A DNA stretch of 64,000 nucleotides from Trematomus loennbergii (lineage: Eukaryota; Chordata; Actinopteri; Perciformes; Nototheniidae), in NCBI GenBank assembly GCA_012861695.1, contig JAAOOA010000464.1, forward strand, positions 1 to 64,000. The letters are read 5' to 3'. Shown here in pieces: positions 36,061-46,890 of this stretch. How positions within the stretch are numbered: the stretch's first letter is position 1; each line of letters opens with the position of its first letter. Below the pieces are notes generated by a model. The model did no database searches. It was not told the DNA's origin and was given only the letters and a program-made list of their open reading frames with translations. The position numbers were made by a program, and so were the translations under genes.

Positions 36061-36310
36061 TAGGGCTGCTCGATTATGGCAAAAATCATAATCACGATTA
36101 TTTTGGTCAATAATTGATATCACGATTATTAAATACGATTATTCATTGACTTGAAAACATCCATTTATTGAACTTTAAAACAAATACAAATAATAATTTG
36201 AACAGTATCTTTTTAACTGTTGATTACCCTGAAAGTATAATTCAACTGAAAAACCAATACAAAAATAAATAAAATAAATGATACATTTATATCTACATTT
36301 AAATAAATAA
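36061..36310 (-). mobile_element. Truncated hAT MITE, relative of 31262-31724
   Basis: It starts TAGGGCTGCTCGATTATGGC and matches the reverse complement of 31490-31724 closely ('aatcacgattattttggtca', 'gttgattaccctgaa'). It stops about 36310, where sequence matching the CCTSTTAAG family begins. The other end and the duplication are missing. Confidence 0.8.
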
Positions 36311-36545
36311 TATTCCACAGATTCCATTGGTATAAGTCTCATCACTGCACGGCCAGAACTCACTGAGCTAGCAGCCAGAACAGAGCAAGAAAACAACATC
36401 CATTTTTAAAACCATAAAAATAATTACGTCTTACCTTTGCTGTTTTGTGATAAAAAGTTGTGTTTAAGGGAATAAAAACGCTGCTCAAGGTTAATCCAAT
36501 GTCTCTTTGTCACTTTAAAATTATTACTGATAATCCATCCTTCCA
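36311..36545. mobile_element. CCTSTTAAG-family internal fragment
   Basis: 'ggtataagtctcatcactg' and 'aaaacgctgctcaaggttaatcc' match 29380-29600 of the TTAA element at 29077-30201. Both ends are missing. Downstream, 36560-36790 is a GC-rich stretch with 'gcttgtttgagacgagc' that I cannot assign. Confidence 0.65.
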
Positions 36546-36857
36546 TTTTTGTCAAAAAACCCTCAAAAACCAATAGGCTTGTTTGAGACGAGCTGCGTCT
36601 CGCCTCGAAAGTAGACGAGAATAGCCGATCGCAGCCGGGGGAGGTCTCAAAAAGCTCGCCTGAAGTCGGACAGCTCGGAGTCGGCTTCCTCCTCTTCTTC
36701 TTCTTCTCTCGGTTTTTTGGCGGATTGCAAACAACTTTAAGGTGCATACCGCCACCTCCGGAGTCGGCTTGACTCGGTTTGCATTTATAAAGAATGCACA
36801 AATGTGTTTAATCGTTAATGTCAGATATGTACTAAGTAAATACATTTGTTCCTGCTC

Positions 36858-37031
36858 AAGATTAGATTAAACTTTATTGTTATTGCACATATTACAGGTA
36901 CTGAGATAACGAAATGCAGTTTAGCTTCTAACCAGGAGTGCAAAAAGCAGTAAAGTGAAAAGTAATGTACACAATCTACAGAATAAAATATAGAATGAAT
37001 TGAATGATGAATAAACAGTGAGGGGTATGAA
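36858..37031 (-). repeat. Antisense retroposon 3' tail
   Basis: The segment starts '(agatta)n', then 'aactttattgttattgcaca' and 'gataacgaaatgcagttt'. On the minus strand this reads as a retroposon 3' UTR ending in a short repeat tail. A similar reversed tail is at 55750-55860. No coding part remains. Confidence 0.55.
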
Positions 37032-38152
37032 CAGGGTTGCCAACTTTGGGTACCTGGCTGGAGTGAGATTTTGATATCATGGGTTTAATTCGGTTTAATT
37101 ACACATATGCGCACGAAATGACTGCTATCGTGTCAGCAGCGGGACCTTAACATATATATAGGATATATATACAATATATACAAATACACAATAATGGACA
37201 CAGACTATAAAGGGCACACAGTTTCATTCACTATTGAAAGTCAAACATGTTTGTTTCCACTGTTTTATTGTGTGCCTGTCGCGATAAGCAATTAATTGAC
37301 TTATCGTACGATAAATAAAAATGAACTCGATAACCTTTCTGACCTCGATAAATTGCCATTTACATGAGGATGTGACTAGCAGTTTGAAAGGATGTACTTG
37401 AATTATTATTATATATTATCATTATGTCAGTGGTCTAAAATGGTCCTACAACAGTGCCGACAATATTATCGTTTATCGCAATAATTTCCGGGAAAATGTA
37501 TCCAACAAAATTAATTATCGTGAGAGGCCTATACATGAAACACATACACATAAATAAATCCACGACTTACTCCAAACTGCCAAATATATTAATTAACACA
37601 CTCTCACTCTCATATACTCTTTGACTCTATTTTGGCCTAGTAGAACAATAAGCAGCAGACTTTGACTTTTTTATCATTTCTACTGGATCTTAGATCTGCG
37701 CATGCGCAATACGGGTCGGCAGTTGCGGCTCCAGAGTATTTTTGTTGGGTAATCTATGGTAGGGCTAACCCATACAGTGGTGGGGCTCAAGTCAGTATTT
37801 GCAATGTAATTACATACACGCTCCCCCCGACAGTGAAACGCCACGCGTGAGGTTTAGATGATTTCCCTGTCTCAATCCAAATTGAACTGTATGAAATAAA
37901 AAGGCACATTTTTCTTGTAGTAAATAAAAAGGGCGACCTGGAGCCAATCCTGCAATTTCCCCACAGGTGAAAGAGTTGACATGCTGAAAACCCAACCCCT
38001 GCAGGGGGGTCTGGGGGGATTCTACCCCAGGAGATTTTTTTAAATACTAACATAAAATACACATTCTGGTACTCTCTTGAGAAGAAAAATAAATAAATCT
38101 ATTACTACACATTTAAAAAAATGAATGCCATATTAGTTTTTTGTTACTTTGT
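37032..38152 (-). mobile_element. CAGGGT-ended DNA element B, truncated copy
   Basis: It starts CAGGGTTGCCAACTTTGGG and is the near-identical reverse complement of the right two-thirds of 61165-62748, including a shared nested repeat (37264-37534). The match ends at 38152, where the DIRS sequence begins. The flank left of 37032 is retroposon tail DNA. Frames inside it are paralleled in the other copy but lack recognisable domains. Confidence 0.88.
37264..37534. repeat. Nested repeat with TCGCGATAA/TCACGATAA ends
   Basis: Ends 'tgcctgtcgcgataa' and 'ttatcgtgagaggcc' are inverted, and inner 'ttatcg' words recur. The same insertion lies at 62257-62513 in the sister element, so it predates their separation. 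It looks like a small non-autonomous hAT-type element; the duplication is not clear. Confidence 0.55.
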
Positions 38153-38423
38153 TCTCCCTCTGAGTCCCTAAAGAGCACGGGGAGAACGCAAGTGCCCCCT
38201 ATGTCCCCCCACTCAGCCACTGACCCTGTGCAGAGTGTGTAGGGACAATAATGGAGGGCTCTCCCCCTCCTGCCCCCAGGCAGGCGAGGGGAGCCCTTCA
38301 GCCCTGTAAGGGCCCAGAGCGCATTACATCACCCCGCGACCCTCCAGGGGTCCGGAGAAATGTAAGCGCATTTACGCCCGGGGAGGGGGTCAGATGCCCA
38401 CTGACCCACAGCCCCCCCCCTCC

Positions 38424-39600
38424 TCACCAGTCCTGTGTTGCCACAGCAAGCACAGACGATGAGAAAGAGCCAGACATATCCAAGAGATAAAACTTTATGA
38501 AGGGGCCTGGCGTTGACCAAGACGCCGCCGTGCATATATCCTCCACACTCACACCGCTGAATAAGGCTGTTGATGCAGCCACAGCTCGTGTGGAGTGCGC
38601 ACGGACCCCCATGGGACAGGCTCTCCCTGCCTGCTTGTAGGCGTGTGCAATGGTTTCACAAAGCCAGCCTGCCAGGCGTTTCTTGGACAGAGCTTTTCCA
38701 GTCACCCCGCCCCCGAAGCACACAAACAGCTGTTCAGTGCGTCTCAGGGTAGCTGTGCGCTCTACATAATATGCTAATGCGCGCACCGGGCAGAGGAGGT
38801 GTAATTTAGCTTCTCTAGCCCCCCCATGGGGTGGAAGACTAAAACCCCCCAACTGAATAGCCCTCGACCTGAACCACTCCTTAGGCTCTTGGGCACAAAG
38901 GAGGGGTTCGGTCTGAGTGTCGCCCCACTCTGGTCACCCCGAATCAATAAACAGCTCGGGTGCACCGACAGAGCGGTTAACTCGGACACTCTTTTGGCTG
39001 ACGTTAAGGCAAGTAGCAACGCTGTCTTCCACGACAGTGCTTTCAGGGAGGAGAGCTCAAGAGGCTCAAATGGCCCGTGACCAAGCCTCGAGCACCAGCG
39101 GCAGGTCCCACTGTGGGGCGGAGGCGTGCACTACCGGGCGCAGCCTCCTGACCCCCTGTAAAAACCGCAACATCAGTGGATGAGAGAAGGCTGACCTGCC
39201 GTTGAACCCTCATGACAGGACGAGATGGCTGCTGCATACACCTTCACTGTGGAATGAGCAAGCCCTCTGTCCACCAGTAACTGTAAGAAGGATAAAATAG
39301 AGCCCAACTCACAAGATAGGGGCTCTATTCCCCGCTCCTCACACCAATGCTGGAATCTCAGCCACTTTGGCCTGTAACAGGCTGTGGTGGATTCTGCTCT
39401 AGCTGCCTGGATAGACTGAATAACGCTGTCAGACAATCCACCCTGTCTCAGCCTGTCCCTCTCAGGAGCCAAGCCTGAAGAGGACGGCCCAGAGTGGGTA
39501 ACGCCCCGATTGCACCTGCCTCTTGAGACATCGCCCCCCAGAACTGGGGGATCGCCCAGGGCTGGCCCACCTTCATCTGTGTCATTTCTGAGTACCACGG
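38424..39600 (-). pseudogene. DIRS tyrosine recombinase, frameshifted
   Basis: The N-terminal core-binding part reads 'AARAESTTACYRPKWLRFQHWC' and 'TVKVYAAAISSCHEG' (39400-39210). A frame change follows. The catalytic region shows 'TSAKRVSEL' (first Arg, near 38991), then after another frame change 'GVRAHSTRAVAAS' (H-x2-R near 38597-38588) and 'FIKFYLLDM' (nucleophile Tyr near 38489). The R-H-R-Y set of tyrosine recombinases is thus visible, but it is spread over at least three frames with stops between about 39180 and 39020. Confidence 0.85.
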
Positions 39601-39761
39601 AGCCCCGACGCGATCCGGTGCCACCAGAATGACTGCCAGACGTTCTCGCCTCACTCTCCCCAGGAGAGGGAGAATGAGACGCAGCGGTGGAAAGGCGTAT
39701 AGCAGCTTTTTTGGCCATGGCTCGTGTGCAAACGCGTCCACCCCCAAAGGCGGGTCGTCGC

Positions 39762-41272
39762 TCAGGGCCATGGAAACCACAGGGCACAGTGGCTGTTGCG
39801 CCGGCTGGCGAACAGGTCCACTTCCGCTCTCCCGAACTGGGCCCAGATCTGCTTCACCACCTCCGGGTGAAGCGTCCATTCGCCTGGCAGGGGGCCGCCC
39901 CTCGACATGAGGTCGGCCCCCCTGTTCTCCAGTCCCGGGATATGGAGGGCTCTCAGAGATAATACCACCTCTGATGCCCATAACCACAGCCTCTCCGCTG
40001 TGGCCAACAAGGCGGCGGAGCGGACTCCGCCCTGCCTGTTGATATAAGCCACTGTGGTGCTGTTGTCGCTCCTGACCAATACATGTCTCCCTTGAATTAG
40101 GGGCATGAAATGCTGGAGGACTAACACTACCGCCCGTAGCTCTAGGAGGTTGCTGTGTCGTGTTTCTGTTAGAGACCAGCGCCCACCTATAGCCCTCTTC
40201 AGGCAGGTCCCTCCCCATCCTGTTCTGGATGCGTCCGTGAACACTGTGATGTAGGAGGTTACCCGCCCCAGTGGAGACCCCCTCCGGAGGCGCCCGGGAG
40301 ACCCCCAGAACCGGAGGTTGCCCTCCACTGAGGGGGGGATGGTCACCAGCCGCCGTTTGTGCCTCTTGGGATCCAAACGCAGACTGGAAAACCACCTCTG
40401 CAGGCGGCGCATATGCAATAACCCCAACGGGACCACAACGTGAGCAGCCGCCATGAGACCCAGAGTCTGCATGACAGTTAAAGCTGTCACTGTTGCCCCC
40501 TGTCGCAGCCTGTGCACCGCCCTGAGAAGGGACGCACGCCTGTTCTCTGACAGGGTGGCACGCAGCGCGCTGCATCGAGCACCACTCCCAAATACAACGC
40601 CTGTTGGTGAGGTATGGGGGTGCTCTTTCTCCAATTGATCGCAAAGCCTAATTTGGTTAGGTGTGTGATCAATTGTGCTGTGCAACACATTGCCTGTTCC
40701 CGGGACCCAGCCATGACTATGAGGTCGTCTATGTAAAAGAAAACTCTCATGCCCTGGGCGCGCAGCGGTTGAAGCGCTGTGGCCACACATTTGCTGAATG
40801 TGCGTGGGGATAGGGAGTAGCCGAACGGGAGTCTGTTGTACTCGTAGGCTATCCCTTGAAAGGCAAAACGCAGATATTTCCTGTGCTCTGGCACAATCTC
40901 CACATGAAAATATGCGTCTTTCAGGTCGATGGTGGTGAACCAATCGCCCGGCTGCACTAGCCCCATTAACTGTTTGATAGTTAACATGCGAAATTTCCTG
41001 CGGCAAATGTGAAGATTCAGGCTGCGCAAATCTAGAATAGGTCTGAATTCCCCTGTCTTCTTGGAAACCAGGAAGTACATGGAATAAAAACCCCTTTCTT
41101 TTTGCTGAGGATGCACCACAGACACTGCCTGTTTCTGCACCAAAGCCTGAATCTCTGTTGAGAGGAAACCCATCTCCTCTTGGGATGATAGAATTACCTC
41201 TCGCATGCCTCTGAATGGAGGTGGGACGCTGCAAAACTGGAGTGAATAACCCCGTTTCAGCGTCCTGTCCAT
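39762..41272 (-). pseudogene. DIRS reverse transcriptase and RNase H, one frameshift
   Basis: The reverse transcriptase frame opens at 41272. It shows 'KKTGEFRPILDLRSLN' (residues about 71-86), 'TTIDLKDAYFHV' (first catalytic Asp), 'RLPFGYSLSPRTF', the catalytic YIDD at residues 180-183, and 'LYLGVVLDA'. Around 40565-40575 an indel moves the frame. RNase H then continues with 'ITVFTDASRTGWGG' (near 40240), 'LELRAVV', 'RSDNSTTVAYI' and 'HIPG', ending at 39762. All key acidic residues are visible. The C-terminus overlaps the start of the recombinase region, as in other DIRS elements. Confidence 0.9.
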
Positions 41273-41814
41273 CCACTCTGACAGTACACAGCTGAGTTTC
41301 CATTCCCCATAATATTGAGTTAATGGACAAGCCCTTAGCTGTGGGCCGCGCAGCTATAAAGCAGATGAATCACATCTGCGATAAACAGCAAAGGAGCTCT
41401 TTCCAGTGTCATAGGGAGAGGACGCTGGCGCTTGTTTGTTCGCCGCTTCTCCTACGCCTCAGGGTTTTTTTATCTGCTTTTAAGCTATTTTATCTGCTTT
41501 TAAGCTATAGTTATATGGCTAAACTTTGAGTCTGTTTAACAAGTGCTTTTATATCTTAAACCTCGTGATTATTGACGGTTTTGGACCCGACGGCTGTCGG
41601 GACTCACCTGCTGTATCGCCCAAATTCGCCGACTATCTCCGGCTGACTGCTTGCCTCTCTCCCTCTACTACTGTGATAGCAGGCGGACTCCCAATCCTCT
41701 GCTTCATTCCCTGACGTGAGGTCTACTAACGGGATAGCCTCCGGCTGTCTCGTTGCTGTTAGCCCTCACTGCTAAGCACCGCTACCAAACTTCTTCGGCG
41801 CCCGACCTGTTGAC

Positions 41815-42895
41815 ATGTTGAGGTTTTCTATTCCCCAACTCCTGAGTTTCAACCACTCCAACGCTCCAACCTGCACCTCAGTCATTAAACAACTTGGACT
41901 TCTTCGTCGGCCTCGCTATATCCACCGAAGCCAAAGAAGAAGACAAACTGTATATTCCCAGCACGGAGATGCAGAAATTCCATCCATCCACTCTGTCTGC
42001 CGTCGTGTCGCACATCTGACGCGTCATCGAGCCCGGTCATGGCGGGGTCAAATCGCGCCAGAAACATCGCGAGACCGCTGCATGAATACGGAGAGCATCG
42101 CGAGACCGCCACACACGAAGGAGTCTGGAAAACGTGGAGTGGATTACAGCCTACTCCGGCCCCTACAGAGATTCACCACATCTTCCAAAGCCAAAATAGA
42201 ACTTCTGAATACACAATCCCTCAGTAATAAAGCATCCTTCATTCATGACCACATCACTGATGAGAAAATGGACTTCATGTGCCTCACGGAAACCTGGCAT
42301 CAGCCAGAGGTTTATTCCGCCCTCAATGAAGCATGCCCTCCTGGCTACAGCTACTTGGAGAAAGCCCGCAGCACTGGTCGTGGTGGAGGCCTAGCTGTCA
42401 TCTACCGAAAGGAATTGGAACTGTCACTCCTGCCCCTGCCTGTATTGTCCTCTTTTGAATGCCTTGCATTTAAATGTAAACCCCCTTCGCCCTGACAATA
42501 CTTCTGATCTACCGGCCACCCAAACCCAACTCAGCTTTCATCCCAGAGATACAAGACCTTCTCACTACGCTATGCACAACCTCTGCTAATATCATCATAC
42601 TTGGAGATCTTAATATTCACGTCGACTCCCCCTCCTGCCACTTTGCCACTGAGTTTCTGCTACTTCTGGACTGCCTCAATCTGACACAGCATGTTAATGT
42701 CCCCACACACGCCAAGGGCCACACGCTCGACCTGGTCATCACAAACTCCGCCCCCATCAGCAATCTGCTGGTGTATGACCTGGGGGTGTCTGACCACAAG
42801 ACCATCTCTATGGAGCTCTTTTTCCAGTCCCCACTCAGCATGCCCAAACGCCAAATCCGCTTCAGGAACCTGAGGAACATCAACCCGACACCATG
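41815..42895 (+). pseudogene. L2-type LINE 5' ORF and APE endonuclease
   Basis: The first frame (41815-42495) ends with the front half of the endonuclease: 'IELLNTQSLSNKASFIHDH', 'DFMCLTETWHQPE' and 'GRGGGLAVIYRKE'. A frame change near 42480 leads to 'LIYRPPKPNSAFI', 'IIILGDLNIHVDSP', 'HAKGHTLDLVITNS' and 'LGVSDHKTISMEL' in the next frame. Catalytic landmarks persist but the protein is split. The basic N-terminal 100 residues may be extra-domain sequence or out of frame. Confidence 0.85.
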
Positions 42896-43465
42896 ACCCT
42901 GGATCTCCAGCATCTCTCATCCGCCACCTTCTCATCAGTAAATGAGTCAGTTGCTTATTACAACCACTCCCTTAACCGTCTCCTTGATCTGCACGCCCCC
43001 CTCAAAACCAGGATGGTCACCTTCTCACGCTCAGCCCCTTGGTACACCGGCGAGCTGCGGAGAATGAAGACAGTGGGCGTGTCCTTGAGCGGCGGCTCAA
43101 GGCCTCAGGACTCACTGTTCACCAGTTAGCCTACGTGAACACCAGAAGGCCTACGCACAGTCCCTCAGAGATGCACGGTCCCAGTACTACTCCTCCCTCA
43201 TCAACAACAGTTCTGGAAACTCCAAGCAACTCTTCTCCACCATTAACCATCTCCTCAAACCCCAAAGTCCTTTACACTCCGACTCCACTGAGAAGCAGTG
43301 TAGCGACTTCGCGCCTTCTTCACCAACAAAGTCACCATCCGCTCCCTCCTCTCTAGCCCCTCTACACCTCCAGTTCCAACTGCTGACCCACAGCCTGGGA
43401 CAACCCAACCTCTTCGCTGTTTCACGGACGTCTCTCAGCGAGAGGTTGAGGGCATCGTTAGGAGG

Positions 43466-44570
43466 ATGAAGCCCTCCACCTGTGTCCTGGACCCCCTTCC
43501 GTCAGCTATTGTGAAATCCTACATCTGTACCATGAGCCCCATGATCACTAAGATCGCAAACCTCTCTCTCCAGGCTGGCCATGTCCCCTCTGCCCTAAAA
43601 ACCGCTGTCATCAAACCTCGTCTCAAAAAACCCTCCCTTGACCCGGGAGTCCTGGCCAACTACAGACCCATCTCCAACCTTCCTTTTCTGTCGAAGGTGC
43701 TGGAAAACCTAGTTGCTGCTCAGCTCCAGGACCACCTAAACTCCAACAGCCTCTTTGAGAAGTTCCAGTCTGGTTTCCGCTCAGGCCACAGCACAGAAAC
43801 TGCCCTGGTCAGGGTCACCAACGACCTGCTGATGACGGCTGATGCTGGCTCTCCCTCTCTCCTCATCCTCCTCGATCTCACTGCAGCTTTCGACACCGTC
43901 GATCACGGCATCCTCCTCCATCGTCTGCACTCCACCATCGGACTCTCTGACTCTCCCCTTGACTGGTTCAGATCTTACCTCACCGGGAGAACAGAGTACG
44001 TCTCCTTGGGCGAGGCTGAGTCGGGTACCCACAACGTCACCTGTGGTGTCCCTCAGGGATCAGTTCTCGGCCCCACCCTCTTCACACTCTACATGCTCCC
44101 CCTTGGCTCTATCATCAGCCGACATGGAGTATCATTCCACTGTTACGCTGATGATACCCAACTGTACCTCAGGATCAACCCTACCACCTCTGCAGCCCTG
44201 CCTTCACCCACACTCACTGCCTGCCTGGAGGAGATACAGGCGTGGATGAAGCAAAACTTCCTGAAACTCAACAGCTCCAAGACCGAAGCCATTATAGTTG
44301 GCACCCCACACCAGGTTCAGTCATCCACCATCACCTTCTCCGGCCAGGACATTACCCTCACCTCACCTGGGTGTTAAAATGGACGCCCATCTCACCTTTG
44401 AGGCCCACATTAAACAGCTGTGCAAGAACTCCTTCTATCACCTCAGGAACATCGCCAAACTCCGCCCCGCACTCACTCTGTCCGACGCCGAAAAGCTGGT
44501 CCACGCCTTTGTCTCCTCCAGGCTGGACTACTGCAATGCACTCCTCATCGGGATCCCTAACAAAAGGCAA
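43466..44570 (+). pseudogene. L2-type reverse transcriptase
   Basis: The 303-codon frame has 'ANYRPISNLPFLSKVLE' (residues 65-80), 'FQSGFRSGHSTETALV', 'LLDLTAAFDTVDHGIL' (catalytic Asp), '[16 protein letters not shown]' (194-209) and '[11 protein letters not shown]' with YADD at 227-230. It ends at 44377 just before 'LGVKMDAHLTFEAHI', which follows in another frame to 44565. This is the most intact enzyme in the window, lacking only continuity with its C-terminus. Confidence 0.92.
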
Positions 44571-44905
44571 GGCAAGGCAAGGCAAGGCAAGGCAAGTTTA
44601 TTTATATAGCACCTTTCAACACAAGTAATTCAAGTGCTTTACAAAAATGGAAGACATTTTAAAAATGGCATTTAAAATCAGTCATTAAAAAGAAAAGATA
44701 ATAAAATAAACATTAAAAGAAAAAATACATGGATAAAAGTTCAAAGTTACAGTGCAGTTTAAGATGTGAATAGTTCAATTAAAAGCAGCGGCAAAAAGAA
44801 AAGTCTTCAGCCTGATTTAAAAGTAGTAAGAGTTGCAGCGGACCTGCAGGTTTCTGGGAGTTTGTTCCAGATATTTGGAAAATATCAAATATAAAAAAAA
44901 TATCC
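44562..44905 (-). repeat. Antisense LINE 3' fragment nested in the LINE, with (GGCAA)n
   Basis: A (GGCAA)n run (44566-44596) is followed by 'gtttatttatatagcacctt', the reverse of a LINE 3' tail. On the minus strand near 44870-44800 it reads 'IWNKLPET' and 'FKSGLKTF', the C-terminus of a Rex1/L2-like reverse transcriptase. So a 5'-truncated LINE inserted in reverse, with GGCAA as its 3' tail repeat. The host frame 'GIPNK' resumes at about 44906 as 'KLQYIQNSAARI'. Confidence 0.85.
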
Positions 44906-45290
44906 AGAAGCTCCAGTACATACAGAACAGCGCTGCTAGGATCCTGATGAGGGTGCGCAAATATGACCACATCACCCCCATCCTTAAAGCACTGCACTGG
45001 CTACCCGTAGAACTGAGGATAGAATTCAAGGTCTCCGTCCTCACCCACCAGTGTGTCCATGGCACTGCCCCTCCCTACCTCAAGGAACTCCTCACCACCC
45101 ATACTTCCTTGCGGACCACCCGCTCCAGCAACTCCTACCTGCTCAAACCCCCCAGGACTAAGCTCCGTACCATGGGAGACCGGGCCTTCTGCTCGGCTGC
45201 CCCAGTCTGTGAAACGCTCTCCCCGACCACATGAGAGCACCACAGAGCGTGGAAGCTTTTAAAAAAGGCCTTAAAACCCACCTTTTCAAA
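44906..45290 (+). pseudogene. L2-type LINE reverse transcriptase C-terminus
   Basis: Continuation of the host LINE after the nested insertion: 'KLQYIQNSAARILMRVRKY', 'ITPILKALHWLPVELRIEFK', 'YLKELLTTHTSLRTTRSS' and 'MGDRAFCSAAP'. A frame change near 45200 precedes the expected 'FKKGLKTHLFKRA' end at 45255-45300. Confidence 0.88.
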
Positions 45291-45569
45291 AGAGCCCTTT
45301 TACCATCCTTTTATCTTATTTTTATTTTTTAATTCTTTTTTTATTGCTTTTTATTAATTCTACCGTGTTGTGTCATGTCTATTTATACTGTTCCTGCTCA
45401 CCGCCTGTAGCACTTCGGGATTTGAATTTCAAATATGAAGTGCTTTATAAATGGAACCCATTATTATTATTATTATTATACTCTCTGGTGACCCGTTCCG
45501 CCGCAAAATCCCCCGTGAAAGGAAGATTTGCCCATGGAGGGTCGACACAGAAAGGGCCGATTTTTTATT

Positions 45570-45809
45570 GAGGTCCCTGAACACACCGTCGCACGCTCTT
45601 GTGTGAGCGCGCGCTCCACCCTAACGCTGTTCTCATTACCATGGTAACCAGCATTAACCGGAGTTTTTGTTGACGTAATGTGTTCACCTGAGGTCCCTGA
45701 ACACACCATGGGCTCTTGAGAGAGCGCGAGCTCCGCCATAATGCAGCTCTTACCACTACGGTAAACTGTATTAATTGGAGCCTTTATTCTAGGCGTAGTG
45801 TGTTCCCTA
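45570..45809. repeat. Diverged tandem repeat, period 120 bp
   Basis: Unit 1 (45570-45689) and unit 2 (45690-45809) both begin 'gaggtccctgaacacacc'. They share 'gctcttg.g.gagcgcg.gctcc', a 'tacc.tggtaa'-like dyad and 'gtaatgtgttc'-type ends. They differ at roughly a third of positions. A partial third unit may follow. A minus-strand frame of 203 codons (45476-46087) crosses the array but contains no recognised domain. Confidence 0.75.
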
Positions 45810-46150
45810 ACCATAATGCGCCGACTAGCAAGTCCCTGCACCCGCATAGCGCTACTATAGCACTTCCTGCGGTTTATCTCTCTCATCTGCGCATGCCCAC
45901 TAGCTATCTCCTTTACAGGAGAAATAACCGGGGTAGCGAGTGGGGAATATGTACAGTCAACAATGTGTGTGAGTGCAGGATTGTGAAAACAAATGACACT
46001 CAGACTTGGATACAGATCACCTTTTTCTTTATTAGTTTTCCTAATAAAAGGGACCTGGACATTGAACAGGGAGGAGGTGGGATTCACCCTAGCGTCCTGG
46101 GTGGAGAGACCCGATGAGACGCTTCCTCCCTCCGCCAGTCAGCGGCGCAG

Positions 46151-46219
46151 CCGTAACGCGCCGCAGACGGACCCGGTGGACCCCTAGATTCCACCGGGTC
46201 CGTCTGCGGCGCGTTACGG
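46151..46219. repeat. Perfect 30-bp-arm palindrome
   Basis: Arms 46151-46180 and 46190-46219 are exact reverse complements with a 9-base loop 'cccctagat'. Arm content is GC-rich ('ccgcagacggacccggtgg'). A second shorter inverted match follows within 46210-46246. Confidence 0.95.
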
Positions 46220-46861
46220 ACCCGGTGGAATCTGCGGCGCGTTACGGCTGCGCCGCGGTGCTCAAGGTGATCGCGGCCACTCTAGTCAATGGGTGCTATT
46301 CCACCACACGCGGCGCGTTACGGCTCAGAAGCGTCCCAGAAGCGGCTCGGCGCAGGGCTTTTCTAAAATTAGGATCGAATCCTATTTTTGTCACGGCACA
46401 GCCGTAACGTAAGGTCGGGCAGGCAGGAAGTGGAACGTTCAGAGCTATATAGACCTATATATATACACACACACAAACTAATTTTGCAGACCCTATCCCT
46501 CCGTAGTCTTTCAAGTAGGAGGAGAAATGCCAGCGTTCTCCTCCGGTTTACAGGCACTGTGTAAATTATATATAGAATAATTATGATGATGAATGCATTT
46601 TTTTTACCACTAAAATACAGCAACACATCTTTGATTCATGTCGTTTATAACTGGAATATTACAGTTATTATTAACTTTGTCTGTACAAAGTAGCCTGTCC
46701 AGGAAATATGCCCAAATCAACAAAAACTGCGAGCCGGCAGGCAAGACTCTCCGCTTCTGAAATGCTTCTGAAACGCGCCTGGTAGGGTATGACGCCGGAG
46801 GAGGCCGGACCAAAACCGCGGCGCAGCCGTAACGCGGCGCAGACGGACCCGGTGGAATCTA
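46151..46861. mobile_element. GC-ended DNA element with an extra abutting terminus
   Basis: The right end is 46818-46861 ('gcagccgtaacgcggcgcag' through 'ccggtggaatct'). Its inverted partner starts at about 46184 ('ctagattccaccgggtccg') and runs through 'gcggcgcgttacggctgcg' to 46255. Immediately left, 46143-46180 repeats the right-end sequence in the same orientation as 46818-46861. The interior (46260-46810) is AT-rich with no transposase. Target duplication is not evident, so superfamily is unknown. Confidence 0.6.
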
Positions 46862-46890
46862 GGGTAATATGGTCTAGCTGCAGCCGCAGC

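Larger units (their letters stand above)
38153..41335 (-). mobile_element. DIRS-type retrotransposon, decayed
   Basis: On the minus strand, reverse transcriptase and RNase H (41272-39762) are followed by an overlapping tyrosine recombinase (about 39600-38424). This order and the recombinase in place of an integrase define DIRS-like elements, which copy through a circular intermediate and integrate without target duplication. The GC-rich segment 38160-38420 after the recombinase may be the 3' terminal region. Split or inverted terminal repeats could not be delimited. A methyltransferase-like domain was not seen. Confidence 0.88.
41440..45479 (+). mobile_element. L2-type LINE, long but frameshifted
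   Basis: The 5' region (41440-41814) includes a duplicated 21-bp unit 'tatctgcttttaagctat' at about 41470-41510. Then come endonuclease (41815-42890), linker, reverse transcriptase (43466-44570), an antisense insertion (44562-44905), the C-terminus (44906-45290) and a 3' end 'gaagtgctttataaatgg' with an (ATT)n tail (45463-45479). The best preserved block is the reverse transcriptase. No target duplication was found. Confidence 0.9.

Noticed and set aside
39448..40644. 398-codon minus-strand frame in the DIRS element
   Set aside because: It is an out-of-frame reading of the reverse transcriptase/RNase H region; the catalytic motifs are in the other two frames.
39762..41330. Treating the 522-codon frame as one intact DIRS polyprotein
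   Set aside because: Its first ~270 residues are the wrong frame of the reverse transcriptase; only the RNase H half is genuine, so a frameshift must be assumed.
45053..45262. Plus-strand Pro/Ser-rich frame near 45.1 kb
   Set aside because: Alternate frame of the LINE reverse-transcriptase C-terminus.
45570..45809. CRISPR-like or satellite array
   Set aside because: Only two diverged 120-bp units and no spacers; this is a eukaryotic genome.
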